Assembly: GCF_001506075.1 (NCBI RefSeq) | Contig: NZ_KQ947475.1 | Span: 661,799 to 725,798 of the forward strand | Direction of reading: 5' to 3' | Origin: Vibrio sp. MEBiC08052 | GTDB lineage: Bacteria > Pseudomonadota > Gammaproteobacteria > Enterobacterales > Vibrionaceae | Length of the DNA stretch: 64,000 bases | Part shown: piece after piece, positions 25,686 through 36,090 of the stretch | Layout: the number at the start of each line of letters is the position of its first letter | How positions within the stretch are numbered: position 1 is the stretch's first letter | The notes under the pieces: model-generated | What the model was told of the DNA's origin: nothing | The model's database searches: none | Seen by the model: the letters and a program-made list of their open reading frames with translations, nothing else | Made by a program: the position numbers and the translations under genes

Positions 25686-27774
25686 TAGACTTTACTTCTA
25701 TTGCTTTTTGCTTGCGTGTTTGTTTTTCGACATTTTTCAGATAATCGTAAATTGCTATCTGAGAACGTATTTTCTTCCGGTTACCGCGGTTAACATATCT
25801 GTTACTCATCTCTTTGTCTATCCAGCGAGCTTTAACCGTATCGGTAAAGTGAATGTTGATGAGGTCAATGATACGTTTTTTCAGGCGCTCGTCACGAATT
25901 GGTGTGGCAACTTCAATCCGGTGATCGATATTTCGCGTCATCCAGTCTGCGGAAGAAATATAAACCAGCGGATCCCCGTCATTGTGGGTAATGATGACGC
26001 GAGGATGCTCCAAAAACCGATCAACGATACTAATGATTTGGATGTTGTCACTGATGCCTTCTATTCCGGGTACCAGAGAACACATACCTCGGATGATCAT
26101 TTTGATCTGAACACCGGCAGAACTGGCTTCATAAAGTTTGTTACTCAGATCTCGATCAACCAGATTATTCACTTTCAAGGTAATGGCGGCTTTCTTATTG
26201 GCTCTGGCATTGGCAATTTCATTATCCAACAATTCATTGATACGGACGCGGGAGTTTCGGGGCGATACAATCAGGTGACGGAATTTGACCGGGCGGTATG
26301 GATTCTCAATGTAGCCAAACACGCTGCGTACTTCATTGGTAATCTCCGGATCTGCGGTTAACAGTGAAAAATCGGTATAAATTCTGGCGGTTCTTTCATG
26401 AAAGTTACCGGTTCCGATATGTGCGTAGCGGACGATTTCTTCTTCCTCTTTACGACTGATCAAGAGCAGTTTTGAGTGGATTTTGAGTCCCGGAGCACCA
26501 AAAATAACATGTACACCGGCTTCAGTCAGGATTCTGGACCATTCGATATTCGCCTCTTCATCGAAGCGGGCTTGTAGTTCGACCACAACCGTCACCTGTT
26601 TACCATTCATGACGGCATGGATCAGGGAATGCATCAATTTCGAATCTTTCGCGACGCGATAAATATTAATTTTGATACTGAGAACTTTAGGATCAAATGA
26701 CGCTTGTCTGACCAGCTCGGTAATATGTTCGAAAGTGTGGTAGGGGTAATAAAGCAGAATATCTTGCTCTCTGATCGCATCAAAACTGTTGGCGAAACCG
26801 AAAAAATCAGCACACTTGATCGGTGGCATCGGCTTGTTTTCCAAGTAGTCCCGACCGACATTTGGAAATGAGATAAAATCTTTGAAATTATGATACCGGC
26901 CACCGGGAAGCAGGCTATCATAATTGGAAATTTTGAGTTTATCGCACAGAAACTGCAACATCTCTTTCGGCATGCTATTTTCGTAGACAAAGCGTACCGG
27001 CATGGCCGTTAAACGCTGACTGAGGCCTTCCGACATCTGTTCCAGCAAACTGTGTTCCACTTCATGGCTGAGATCATATTCGGCATCCCGGGTCATCTTA
27101 ATCGCGTAACCATTGAGTTGCTCATACTCGAAGAACCCTCTGAAAATATCGTCCAGACAATAGCGAATAATATTATCCAGTAACATAATCGTTTTGCGCT
27201 GTTTGCCTTTTTGCTCCGGCACCATGATAAACCGAGGCAGGTGATTGGTCGGAATCTCAATCAGTGCATAGTGAGAACGTTCATCGGTGTTCAGTTCTAC
27301 GGCAATGTAAGCATATTCATCTTTGAGAAATTGCAGCATGTCAGCTTCTTCATTGAGTAGCCAAGGCGTGATGTGCTGAATCACTTCATTTTTGAAATAC
27401 TTTCTGACCCATTTCCCTTGAAATTCGTCCAACTGGGTTTCATTGACTAAAAAAATTCTCCGGCGAGCCATCTCCTTAATGAGATCGTTATACAGTTCTT
27501 CGAATTCCAGATTGAGTTTGAGTGCTTTGCTTTGCATCTTGGAGAGTAGGTGCTTGTATGTACTGTTGCCGCCATGCTCCCGATCAATCAGGATCCGCCG
27601 TTTTACATCGGCAAAACGGACTTTGTAAAACTCATCTAAGTTGTTAGAAAAAATTCCCAGAAAACGTATCCGTTCAATGAGTGGGACTGACTTATCCGCA
27701 GCTTCTTGGAGAACTCGTTCATTAAAAGATAACCAGCTTAATTCTTTTTCAATATATAACTTTTCAACACTCAT
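25669..27774 (-). CDS. ppk1: Polyphosphate kinase Ppk1 (701 aa)
   Basis: The start [20 protein letters not shown] is the Ppk1 N terminus. The catalytic histidine region is [13 protein letters not shown] and the second PLD-like His is in [18 protein letters not shown]. It makes polyphosphate from ATP reversibly at the inner membrane. It overlaps ppx by 17 bases as one leftward operon. Its upstream region is shared with divergent pstC. Confidence 0.95.
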   Translation of the reverse strand: MSVEKLYIEKELSWLSFNERVLQEAADKSVPLIERIRFLGIFSNNLDEFYKVRFADVKRRILIDREHGGNSTYKHLLSKMQSKALKLNLEFEELYNDLIKEMARRRIFLVNETQLDEFQGKWVRKYFKNEVIQHITPWLLNEEADMLQFLKDEYAYIAVELNTDERSHYALIEIPTNHLPRFIMVPEQKGKQRKTIMLLDNIIRYCLDDIFRGFFEYEQLNGYAIKMTRDAEYDLSHEVEHSLLEQMSEGLSQRLTAMPVRFVYENSMPKEMLQFLCDKLKISNYDSLLPGGRYHNFKDFISFPNVGRDYLENKPMPPIKCADFFGFANSFDAIREQDILLYYPYHTFEHITELVRQASFDPKVLSIKINIYRVAKDSKLMHSLIHAVMNGKQVTVVVELQARFDEEANIEWSRILTEAGVHVIFGAPGLKIHSKLLLISRKEEEEIVRYAHIGTGNFHERTARIYTDFSLLTADPEITNEVRSVFGYIENPYRPVKFRHLIVSPRNSRVRINELLDNEIANARANKKAAITLKVNNLVDRDLSNKLYEASSAGVQIKMIIRGMCSLVPGIEGISDNIQIISIVDRFLEHPRVIITHNDGDPLVYISSADWMTRNIDHRIEVATPIRDERLKKRIIDLINIHFTDTVKARWIDKEMSNRYVNRGNRKKIRSQIAIYDYLKNVEKQTRKQKAIEVKSNESIQ

Positions 27775-27847
27775 ACAATCAGACCTTTCATACAAAACTC
27801 GGGGCGATATATTTAGCGACAGTTAATCAGTCATGATGACTGATTCT

Positions 27848-27892
27848 CAGTGAAATAATAGTCAGTGAAATAATAGTCAGTAAGATAATAAC
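27848..27892. repeat. Three tandem 15-bp repeats upstream of ppk
   Basis: CAGTGAAATAATAGT occurs twice exactly and a third time with changes (CAGTAAGATAATAAC). The units follow each other without spacers. They may be sites for a regulator of ppk, or simple replication-slippage repeats. Confidence 0.75.
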
Positions 27893-28153
27893 TAGTGAGT
27901 CATAGCGTTAGTATACGTAGCCCACATCATATAAAGAAAACATAACTATCAGTAATAAAAAAGAAAGTTAGGTGTTTTGTGTTACATTTTTATTTCAAAG
28001 TATATAAGACATTTGGTGATTCGTGGCGTTGTCTAGGGATATTTGCTCATTTGGACGAGGGGAACAAACTGAAAAAATACTGACGAATCAATCATAAAAT
28101 CAGACTCATGGGTCACTTGTTATTTCAGGTGGTTAGCGCTTGTTGTAATATAA

Positions 28154-28175
28154 ATGTCACGTCATTGACATATGC
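28154..28175 (+). promoter_or_regulatory. Pho-box-like repeat upstream of pstC
   Basis: ATGTCACGTCA and TTGACATATGC are two 11-base units matching the TGTCA half-site with one mismatch in the second. They lie about 110 bases before the pstC start. Confidence 0.45.
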
Positions 28176-28286
28176 TTATGGGTCGGAGATATAGAAGCTC
28201 GAGGCCTTGTGAGTCCGTCGCTGGCCGGACGGGCGTTATTCTCTGTCTGTGTTATTGGTATATCGGTCAGATTCATTAGGACAAAC

Positions 28287-30476
28287 ATGTCATACCCTCA
28301 GTTTTCTCTCAAAGCAGCGGATAAAAAGCGTCTTGTTAAAGATCGGCTGATTCGTTTTACCGTTAGTGCTGGTGGTGTCAGTGTGCTTGGGGCTCTGATC
28401 TTAATTTTTGTGTATCTGATTTGGGTGGCGTTTCCCCTGTTTTTCAGCGCTGAAATCAAGATGTCTCCCGCTCATATCAGTGTCTCAACCTCTGATCAGG
28501 TCCCGATCCAACTCGCCGTTGATGAATATGGTCAGTATGTCTTTATGCTGGATCATCTTGGGAAAATGACGTTCTGGTCTACTCAAAAATCAGATCAGTC
28601 TCCGCTCTGGCTGCAGCAACTCGATTTCGTACCTAAGCAGGGTGCGGTCGTCGGGCATTGGTTTGCAGCATTAGGTGCCGATAAACAGCTGGTTATCGGC
28701 CGACCTCAATTTACCCATCGGCTTCGTGCGGGGGCGACGGTTTTCGTCCCGGATGTTGAACAATTACCATTACCTTCATCACTCAGTGCCGATATCCCGG
28801 ATCATGTACAGCGCTTGACGTTTGCTGTGTCTGCACAGGAAGTAACGCTCGCATTTGCCACGCAAGGTGGCACGCTGACGGTTTTGTCATGGTCCCGGCA
28901 TTCAGCGCAAGTGAATGCCTTTCATTTTCCTGAGCCGATTGCGGCTGACGCGTTATTATTGTCCCCGGATGGTCAGATGCTGTATGTCCGCGAAGGTGGG
29001 CATCTTGTCATTGCAACCCGTAATGGTCAGACATATCAGGTCAGAGAGGTGGTTGATCTGACCCGAGGTGATACCCACCAAACAATCGTCCAGATGGCGT
29101 TATTACCGGGTGGTGACTCACTGTTAGTGCGTGACCAGCAAGGCGTTGTCACCCAATGGTTTGACGTCATCCGGGATCAAAAAAGACAATTTATGCCAAT
29201 CCGTGCATTCAACACTGGTGAGCAAACCAGTCTGATCGTGACGGATGCTTATCATCAGGGATTTTTCTCATTCCATCACGATGGTCAAGTCCGCAATTAT
29301 CAGGCAACGAATCATAAGCTCGTTCTGAGCCGAAAGGTGTTTGAACAATCGCCGGATAAGGTGGCGTTGTCTGACAATGAAAAATATCTGGTGGCTTATC
29401 ATCAGGGGCGTCTGAATCTGGCTCGCGTTGATCTCGGATATCCGGAGATATCATTTTCTGCACTTTGGCAGAAGCTGTGGTATGAAAATTACCCTGAGCC
29501 TGACTATGTCTGGCAAACGACCTCGGCTTCAGATAGCTTCGAACCCAAGTTTAGTTTGATTCCTATCGCTTTTGGTACTATCAAAGCCGCGTTGTATGCG
29601 ATGATTTTTGCTGTGCCGATGGCAATTTTAGCCGCGATTTATACCGCTTATTTCATGTCTGCCCGGATGCGACGTAAGGTAAAGCCGACAATCGAACTGA
29701 TGGAAGCATTACCGACCGTCATTATCGGCTTTCTGGCCGGGTTGTGGCTGGCACCGATTTTAGAGCGTCATCTGGTCTCTGCGGTAGTCATGATCATCTT
29801 ATTGCCGTTATCGACGATTGTGTTTGGCCTGATTTGGCATTTTTCACCGGATCGATGGCGCGGAACAGTGCAGCGTGGCTGGCACGCTGCGCTTTTAGTG
29901 CCAGTTTTGGCCGGTGTAATTGTCCTGATGTTGCCCATTGGCTTTCACCTTGAAACTTGGCTATTTGATGGCGATATCCGGGTGTTTCTGGCGCAATACG
30001 GTATCGACTTCAATCAGCGCAATGCATTGGTGGTTGGGATCGCCATGGGATTTGCGGTAATTCCGACCATTTTTACCATCGCTGAAGATGCGATTTTCTC
30101 GGTGCCGAAACACCTTTCTGATGGGTCGCTTGCATTGGGAGCGACGCCTTGGCAAACCCTGACTCATGTCGTATTGCTGACGGCAAGCCCGGGTATCTTT
30201 TCCGCGATCATGATGGGGCTTGGACGCGCAGTCGGTGAAACGATGATTGTATTGATGGCCACCGGCAATACACCGATTATGGACTGGAACATTTTTGAAG
30301 GAATGAGAACGCTGGCTGCGACCATTGCGGTGGAACTACCGGAAGCAGAAGTGGGAAGTAGTCAGTATCGATTGCTGTTTTTGGGCGCATTGCTTCTGTT
30401 TATCTTCACATTTTTAGTGAATGCGTTGGCGGAATGGATTCGATTGCGCCTGCGAGAAAAATATCGGGCATTGTAA
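28287..30476 (+). CDS. pstC: Phosphate ABC transporter permease PstC, long form (729 aa)
   Basis: One N-terminal membrane helix is followed by about 370 periplasmic residues with short repeated beta units (YVFMLDHLGKMTFWS, LLSPDGQMLYVREGG, LVTDAY-like LIVTDAYHQGFFSF) that suggest a propeller fold. The C-terminal 300 residues are the normal permease with the coupling motif in EALPTVIIGFLAGLWLAP and [20 protein letters not shown]. coli PstC is only about 319 residues; the long form is found in vibrios. The start at 28287 follows AGGACA. Confidence 0.93.
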   Translation: MSYPQFSLKAADKKRLVKDRLIRFTVSAGGVSVLGALILIFVYLIWVAFPLFFSAEIKMSPAHISVSTSDQVPIQLAVDEYGQYVFMLDHLGKMTFWSTQKSDQSPLWLQQLDFVPKQGAVVGHWFAALGADKQLVIGRPQFTHRLRAGATVFVPDVEQLPLPSSLSADIPDHVQRLTFAVSAQEVTLAFATQGGTLTVLSWSRHSAQVNAFHFPEPIAADALLLSPDGQMLYVREGGHLVIATRNGQTYQVREVVDLTRGDTHQTIVQMALLPGGDSLLVRDQQGVVTQWFDVIRDQKRQFMPIRAFNTGEQTSLIVTDAYHQGFFSFHHDGQVRNYQATNHKLVLSRKVFEQSPDKVALSDNEKYLVAYHQGRLNLARVDLGYPEISFSALWQKLWYENYPEPDYVWQTTSASDSFEPKFSLIPIAFGTIKAALYAMIFAVPMAILAAIYTAYFMSARMRRKVKPTIELMEALPTVIIGFLAGLWLAPILERHLVSAVVMIILLPLSTIVFGLIWHFSPDRWRGTVQRGWHAALLVPVLAGVIVLMLPIGFHLETWLFDGDIRVFLAQYGIDFNQRNALVVGIAMGFAVIPTIFTIAEDAIFSVPKHLSDGSLALGATPWQTLTHVVLLTASPGIFSAIMMGLGRAVGETMIVLMATGNTPIMDWNIFEGMRTLAATIAVELPEAEVGSSQYRLLFLGALLLFIFTFLVNALAEWIRLRLREKYRAL

Positions 30477-30493
30477 TGTTAGGACTGGATTAA

Positions 30494-32134
30494 ATGGTGA
30501 ATTGGATAAAGTCCGGCTCTCCGTGGATATGGTTGACAGGCGGTGCGGTGAGTTTCAGTTTACTTGCAGTATTAGGGCTATTGCTGCTGATTGGTTGGAA
30601 AGGATTGACCTATTTCTGGCCGACACCGCTGTTATCATGGCAGACGTCGTCAGGTGAGCGTTTGATTGGTCAGTTGTATGACCAAGATAAAGTGCTGGCC
30701 TCTCATTTGTTCCCACCGGAAGATGCCAAGACAGAACAACAAGGGGATTCGATTATTCGTTTGCATATTAAGGTTGCGAATCGAGATATTTATCCGTCAG
30801 ATTTTATATCGGTTCTGAAAAGTCAGCTCTCTGAACCATCGATGCCACAAGGATGGGCCGTGATTGAGCGGGTACGGGACGGGCAGTTTTTTGGCAAACC
30901 AATCGGCTATCAGCTGGCTGACGGCGTGATGGCGGATGACATTGATGCAGCCTTGCAAGTCGGACTGCATGAGTCAGAGCAGCGCCATCAACAGATTCAA
31001 ACCCTTATACATGACAAAATGCAGGTCTGGAGCCAACAGATTGAAAAACTCCGTTTAGAGAAACGCAAGCGGGAACTGAATCATCAGATCAATGCCGCTT
31101 ATCTGGCACAATATGAACAGCAGAAGTCAGTGTTGGAACAAAAGTTAACCACGATTTCTCAGACCTTGGATGCGTTGCGGGAGCAACTCAGGATGCAAGC
31201 GCTGGTGGTGGTGGATATGCGAGGGGATACGATTCACATTCCGGTAAGTCAGATCTTGAATATATGGTATCCCAACGATATGTCTTGGCCGGAAAAAGTG
31301 GTTCACTGGGGAAAACAGGTATGGCATTTTGTTTCGGATAACCCAAGAGAGTCTAATTCGGAAGGTGGGGTTTTCCCGGCAATTTTCGGCACCATCTTAC
31401 TGGTGATTATTATGTCTGTCATCGTCATGCCGTTGGGTGTGGTTGCAGCGATTTATTTGCATGAATATGCCGGTGAAAATACCTTAACCCATCTGATCCG
31501 CGTTGCGGTGATGAATTTGGCTGGTGTGCCTTCAATTGTTTATGGTGTTTTCGGACTCGGTTTTTTTGTCTATACCATCGGTGGGACAATCGATTCGCTC
31601 TTTTATGCCGAGCGTTTACCAGCCCCGACTTTCGGCACGCCCGGTCTGTTATGGTCGGCGTTGACGCTGGCTGTGCTCACGTTACCGGTTGTGATTGTTG
31701 CGACAGAGGAAGGGCTAAGTCGAATTCCACTTGCTGTACGCCATGGCTCGTTGGCACTGGGAGCCACCCAGTTTGAAACCATTTGGCGGGTGGTTTTGCC
31801 GATGGCAACACCTGCTATGATTACAGGGTTGATTCTGGCTGTTGCCAGAGCTGCCGGTGAAGTGGCACCGTTGATGCTGGTTGGGGTGGTCAAAATGGCA
31901 TCTCGCCTGCCGGTTGATAATGAGTTTCCATTTATTCATTTAGAACGAAAATTTATGCATCTGGGATTTCATATTTATGACGTCGGTTTTCAGACCAGCA
32001 ATATTGAAGCTGCACGTCCGCTGGTATTCGCGACCTCATTCTTACTCGTGGCCGTGATTGTTGCGCTGAATCTGACAGCAATTAGTATCCGGAATAATCT
32101 GCGGGAGAAATACAGAACAATGGGACAGGATTAA
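30494..32134 (+). CDS. pstA: Phosphate ABC transporter permease PstA, long form (546 aa)
   Basis: An N-terminal membrane helix is followed by a periplasmic insertion with a coiled coil (about 160-230, [18 protein letters not shown]). The permease domain comes last ([58 protein letters not shown]). It pairs with PstC to form the channel. E. coli PstA is about 296 residues, so this one also carries an extra domain. Confidence 0.93.
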   Translation: MVNWIKSGSPWIWLTGGAVSFSLLAVLGLLLLIGWKGLTYFWPTPLLSWQTSSGERLIGQLYDQDKVLASHLFPPEDAKTEQQGDSIIRLHIKVANRDIYPSDFISVLKSQLSEPSMPQGWAVIERVRDGQFFGKPIGYQLADGVMADDIDAALQVGLHESEQRHQQIQTLIHDKMQVWSQQIEKLRLEKRKRELNHQINAAYLAQYEQQKSVLEQKLTTISQTLDALREQLRMQALVVVDMRGDTIHIPVSQILNIWYPNDMSWPEKVVHWGKQVWHFVSDNPRESNSEGGVFPAIFGTILLVIIMSVIVMPLGVVAAIYLHEYAGENTLTHLIRVAVMNLAGVPSIVYGVFGLGFFVYTIGGTIDSLFYAERLPAPTFGTPGLLWSALTLAVLTLPVVIVATEEGLSRIPLAVRHGSLALGATQFETIWRVVLPMATPAMITGLILAVARAAGEVAPLMLVGVVKMASRLPVDNEFPFIHLERKFMHLGFHIYDVGFQTSNIEAARPLVFATSFLLVAVIVALNLTAISIRNNLREKYRTMGQD

Positions 32135-32136
32135 TC

Positions 32137-32946
32137 ATGTTGCCGCTGAATCATACGCAGCCATCAATTGATGTGAATCATCTCAGTGATAAACAGACAG
32201 CGATCGAGATTGATGATCTCAGCCTGTTTTATCAGGGAACCGTCGCGCTCAGCCATATTTCAATGCGGATACCCAAAGGGCAAGTCACCGCGTTTATCGG
32301 GCCTTCCGGCTGCGGTAAGTCAACGTTATTGCGTTGTATGAACCGGATGAATGATTTGGTTGAAGGCTGTCGCGTCGAAGGAAGAGTGACACTGCACGGT
32401 CAGGATATTTATGCGCCATCCGTGGATGTTGCAACACTGCGCCGGCGAGTGGGGATGGTGTTTCAGCGTCCGAATCCGTTCCCGAAGTCAATCTATGAAA
32501 ATGTGATTTATGGGCTTCGTTTACAAGGTATCCGGAATGCCCGGATATTGGATGATGCTGTGGAGCGTTCGTTGCGGGCGGCAGCGCTGTGGGAAGAAGT
32601 GAAACATCGTTTGCATGAGAATGCATTCGGCTTATCCGGTGGGCAGCAACAGCGTTTGGTGATTGCCCGGGCCATTGCGATTGAGCCGGAAATTCTCTTA
32701 TTGGATGAGCCGACTTCAGCGCTTGACCCGATCTCGACTCTGACGATAGAAGAGCTGATCAATGATCTGAAAACCAAATATACGGTGGTGATTGTCACGC
32801 ATAACATGCAACAGGCAGCGCGAGTCAGTGATCATACGGCCTTCATTCATATGGGAAAGTTGGTTGAATATGCTGATACGGATACCATTTTTACATCGCC
32901 GGTGAAAAAACAGACCGAAGATTATATTACCGGGCGTTACGGATAA
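32137..32946 (+). CDS. pstB: Phosphate ABC transporter ATPase PstB (269 aa)
   Basis: Walker A is GPSGCGKST, the signature is LSGGQQQRL and Walker B is [13 protein letters not shown], followed by the switch histidine in [10 protein letters not shown]. It powers phosphate uptake through PstCA. It starts two bases after pstA. Confidence 0.96.
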   Translation: MLPLNHTQPSIDVNHLSDKQTAIEIDDLSLFYQGTVALSHISMRIPKGQVTAFIGPSGCGKSTLLRCMNRMNDLVEGCRVEGRVTLHGQDIYAPSVDVATLRRRVGMVFQRPNPFPKSIYENVIYGLRLQGIRNARILDDAVERSLRAAALWEEVKHRLHENAFGLSGGQQQRLVIARAIAIEPEILLLDEPTSALDPISTLTIEELINDLKTKYTVVIVTHNMQQAARVSDHTAFIHMGKLVEYADTDTIFTSPVKKQTEDYITGRYG

Positions 32947-32985
32947 ACGTTCGTCGTTACGACGATACAATTTAAGAGAGGTATT

Positions 32986-33699
32986 ATGCAGTTTGGTCGT
33001 CACATATCCGGACAGTTCAACGCTGAGCTTGAAGCGATCCGGACTCATGTCCTGACAATGGGGGGATTGGTCGAGCAGCAGTTATCCTATGCCATGCAAG
33101 CATTGCACAGGCAAGATCTGGAACTTGCTCGTCAGGTGATCCGCGATGATCACAAAGTCAATGCAATGGAAGTATCTATTGATGATGCCTGTACCCGGAT
33201 TATTGCCAAGAGACAGCCGACCGCGAAAGATTTACGCTTGATTATTGCCATTATCAAGACCATCACTGATTTGGAGCGAATTGGCGATGTTGCGACCAAA
33301 ATGGCTCACGTTGCTATCGAGAGTCCTGCTTCGAAAGAGCGTCGGTTTCAAGTGTCTCTGGAGCCATTATGCCGCCAAGCAATTGCAATGCTGCATCAAG
33401 TGCTGGATGCATTTGCTCGTATGGATGTGGAGGCTGCGGCCCAGGTTCACAAACTCGATGATCGGCTCGATTCAGAATACGAAGCGGTGATTCGCCAGTT
33501 GATGACCTATATGATGGAAGATACCAAAAATATTCCGCATATCCTGCAAGTGATGTGGTCTGCTCGAGCCATTGAACGCGTCGGTGACCGTTGTCAGAAT
33601 ATCTGTGAATACATTATCTATTTTGTGAAAGGTAAAGATGTCCGCCATCTGGGCGATCAATCGCTGGATGATGTGTTAAAAACTGATTCCGACACATAA
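32986..33699 (+). CDS. phoU: Phosphate signalling protein PhoU (237 aa)
   Basis: Two three-helix PhoU repeats are visible, each with the metal-binding pattern ([19 protein letters not shown] and [20 protein letters not shown]). It links the Pst transporter to PhoR and keeps the kinase off when phosphate is plentiful. It is the last gene of pstCAB-phoU. Confidence 0.96.
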   Translation: MQFGRHISGQFNAELEAIRTHVLTMGGLVEQQLSYAMQALHRQDLELARQVIRDDHKVNAMEVSIDDACTRIIAKRQPTAKDLRLIIAIIKTITDLERIGDVATKMAHVAIESPASKERRFQVSLEPLCRQAIAMLHQVLDAFARMDVEAAAQVHKLDDRLDSEYEAVIRQLMTYMMEDTKNIPHILQVMWSARAIERVGDRCQNICEYIIYFVKGKDVRHLGDQSLDDVLKTDSDT

Positions 33700-33701
33700 A
33701 A

Positions 33702-33726
33702 AAACCGGAGCAGAGCTCCGGTTTGG
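33702..33726 (+). terminator. Terminator of pstCAB-phoU
   Basis: AAACCGGAGC pairs perfectly with GCTCCGGTTT around a 3-base loop, directly after phoU. Confidence 0.85.
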
Positions 33727-33815
33727 TATATCGACTTTACTTTTCATGATTGGGGTAAGTGATTGTTTATTTATTATCCAACCATTGACCAGTGTTGAGA
33801 ACTGGCAAGCCTATG

Positions 33816-34427
33816 TTATTTTTTATCTAAATCTGAAGTGTGCTCAGATAAGTAAGCGGCAACACCGTCAGGTGATTCTTTCATGCCGGCTTTACCTTCT
33901 TCCCACTGTGCCGGACAAACTTCACCGTGTTTTTGGTGGAAGTTCAGGGCATCAACCATACGCAGCATTTCGTCGATGTTACGGCCCAGAGGCAGATCAT
34001 TGACGACTTGATGACGAACAACACCTTCTTCATCAATCAGGAAAGAGCCACGGAAAGCAACACCAGCGTCTGGGTGCTCAACATCGTATGCTTTGACGAT
34101 TTCATGTTTTACATCAGCAACGAGTGGATATTTTACTTCACCGATACCGCCTTTATCTACCGGTGTATTACGCCATGCGTTGTGTGAGAATTGAGAGTCG
34201 ATTGACACGCCGATAACTTCAACGCCTTTCGCTTGGAAGTCTTCGAAGCGTTTGTCAAATGCGATTAACTCTGATGGGCAAACGAATGTAAAGTCTAGTG
34301 GATAGAAGAAAACAACCGCTTTTTTACCCTTAGTAAACTCTGCAAAGTTAAATGCATCAACAATTTCACCGTTACCCAAAACAGCAGCAGCAGTAAAATC
34401 AGGGGCTTTACGACCAACTAGTACCAT
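33816..34427 (-). CDS. Typical 2-Cys peroxiredoxin (AhpC/Prx1 type, 203 aa)
   Basis: The peroxidatic cysteine is in DFTFVCPSELIAFDKRFEDF and the resolving cysteine in EVCPAQWEEGK, giving a typical 2-Cys enzyme. It reduces hydrogen peroxide and organic peroxides in the cytosol. The start MVLVGRKAPDF at 34427 is the family start. It is divergent from oxyR, and OxyR control is likely, although I could not define an operator with confidence in the 190-base gap. Confidence 0.93.
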   Translation of the reverse strand: MVLVGRKAPDFTAAAVLGNGEIVDAFNFAEFTKGKKAVVFFYPLDFTFVCPSELIAFDKRFEDFQAKGVEVIGVSIDSQFSHNAWRNTPVDKGGIGEVKYPLVADVKHEIVKAYDVEHPDAGVAFRGSFLIDEEGVVRHQVVNDLPLGRNIDEMLRMVDALNFHQKHGEVCPAQWEEGKAGMKESPDGVAAYLSEHTSDLDKK

Positions 34428-34618
34428 TTTTTTTGCTCCTAATAATATGAAAATTCCAGACTGTTGAAAAACGGCCCGGTCCATGTTTGTTTCCGATCAA
34501 CTATAGACAAATCCTAGTATAGGAAAAAGCGAAATAAATAGATTAAGTTTATCGAAAAAAACGATGAACTAGGATATGCTAGCCTTTATACAGATTTAAC
34601 CCGTATATTAATGATTTT

Positions 34619-35524
34619 ATGAATAAATGGCCGAGTTTAAAGCAAATTCATTACTTGGTAACCCTGTATGAAACACGCCATTTCAGCGAAGCGGCTGAAC
34701 GCTGTTTTGTCAGTCAGTCAACATTGAGTAAAGGCATTCAGACGCTGGAAGCGCTCATCGGTTGTCCTTTATATGAGAAAAAAGACAAGAAGGGCCCGTT
34801 AGTCTTTACGCATGCCGGAGAACAGGTGGTTCTTCAGGGCAGAGAGTTACTCGCGAAAGGACAAGACCTGATTGAAATGGGAAAACTCTGTCAGGGTGAT
34901 CTCATGGAAGGCCAGCTCAGAGTCGGCTGTATCCCGACGATTGCGCCGTTCCTATTGGGGGATCTGGTTCAAGAAGTCAATATGCGCTTCCCTAAGCTTC
35001 ATTTATTGTTACGAGAAGATACCACCACCAATTTGCTGCAAGGTTTGCGTCACGGTGAACTGGATGTGCTGGTCTTAGCTTTACCGGTTGATATCGGTAA
35101 TATGGAAAGTCGAATTGTCGGTAAAGATCCCTTCCGAATGATTATCAGTAAAAGTCAGGCTGATCGTATTCCTGTGCCGATTTGTTATGATGATTTGCCA
35201 GATGAATCTGTATTTCTGTTAGAGAATGAGCATTGTTTGACCGAGCATGCGGTGTCTGCTTGTCAGTTAACGGAAAAAGAAAAAATTAATCCCTTCATGG
35301 CAACGAGTTTGCACACGCTGGTGCAAATGGTAGCGAATGGGTTGGGCACGACGTTTATTCCGCAGATGGCGATTAAACACGGTTTGCTGGATAACCAAAA
35401 TCTGGTGGTGGTTGATCCGCCCGGTCAAAGTGCATTTCGTCTGATTGGTTTAGTCTGGCGGCCGAGTTCCTCTCGCAGTCAGGTCTTTCACCAGTTATCT
35501 GAGGTCGTTTCAGAACTCCTTTAG
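34619..35524 (+). CDS. oxyR: Hydrogen-peroxide-sensing LysR-type regulator OxyR (301 aa)
   Basis: The LysR helix-turn-helix (FSEAAERCFVSQSTLSKGIQ) is followed by the sensor domain with the redox cysteines C206 and C215 (EHCLTEHAVSACQ), spaced nine apart as in E. coli OxyR. A disulfide between them switches on peroxide defence genes. Its divergent neighbour is a peroxiredoxin, a classic target. Confidence 0.95.
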   Translation: MNKWPSLKQIHYLVTLYETRHFSEAAERCFVSQSTLSKGIQTLEALIGCPLYEKKDKKGPLVFTHAGEQVVLQGRELLAKGQDLIEMGKLCQGDLMEGQLRVGCIPTIAPFLLGDLVQEVNMRFPKLHLLLREDTTTNLLQGLRHGELDVLVLALPVDIGNMESRIVGKDPFRMIISKSQADRIPVPICYDDLPDESVFLLENEHCLTEHAVSACQLTEKEKINPFMATSLHTLVQMVANGLGTTFIPQMAIKHGLLDNQNLVVVDPPGQSAFRLIGLVWRPSSSRSQVFHQLSEVVSELL

Positions 35525-36090
35525 CAGTTGGTCTTAGCCAGATATTTATACTGCGGGCTGATGATTTCATAGTTCTTTATTTCGATGGGTTGCGATTTTT
35601 TGTAAAATTTTACAGCACTTATCGATTGAAGCTTTCATAAAATCAAAAATATTCACAATGTCAATTTTACACAACTCGGTGAGCCAGTTGTTGCTGACGT
35701 ATTAGATGAATTTGAATGAAATCAATCACTCACCAATCTCCCTTGAAAAGATAACCTTTTATCACACGGTTTTGTTGTGAATTATTTTAGTAATTTTATT
35801 ACGAAATAAAATTACTTTTTGGGTTTATCTCTCTTACAGTATGAAACTTCGAATTTTGTTTTTTGCTGCTCAACGGTCTTTTCATTTATCTATTTATTTC
35901 CTAGAGTTTATCTAGATTAACTAAGACTTATGTCTAGTATGAGAACGGTTGAAAAATTGATCATTCTGGAACATGGTAGATAACATCAAGGTAAAAATAT
36001 CGGGTTTAAGTTGTATTTAAATGTTGTTTTAAATTTACAAATGAAATTGATGTGTGATTGGATGATTTTGACGAAAAAAAGAGGGAAGCA
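35525..36090. other. 566-base non-coding region upstream of aceB
   Basis: No gene is supported. It holds an AT-rich inverted repeat at 35789-35816, where AGTAATTTTATT and AATAAAATTACT are perfect arms around ACGA. This may be an operator for glyoxylate-shunt control or a hairpin. Confidence 0.5.

Larger units (their letters stand above)
27775..28286. other. Divergent control region between ppk and pstC
   Basis: This 512-base non-coding region holds three 15-bp direct repeats (27848-27892), the dyad CAGTCATGATGACTG near 27828-27842 and a Pho-box-like pair at 28154. No gene is supported in it. Confidence 0.6.

Noticed and set aside
27848..27892. Tandem repeats as a CRISPR array
   Set aside because: The 15-bp units follow each other with no spacers, and no cas gene is present.
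34428..34618. OxyR operator between the peroxiredoxin and oxyR
   Set aside because: Several ATAG/CTAT fragments exist, but they do not fall into the four-block spacing of the consensus.
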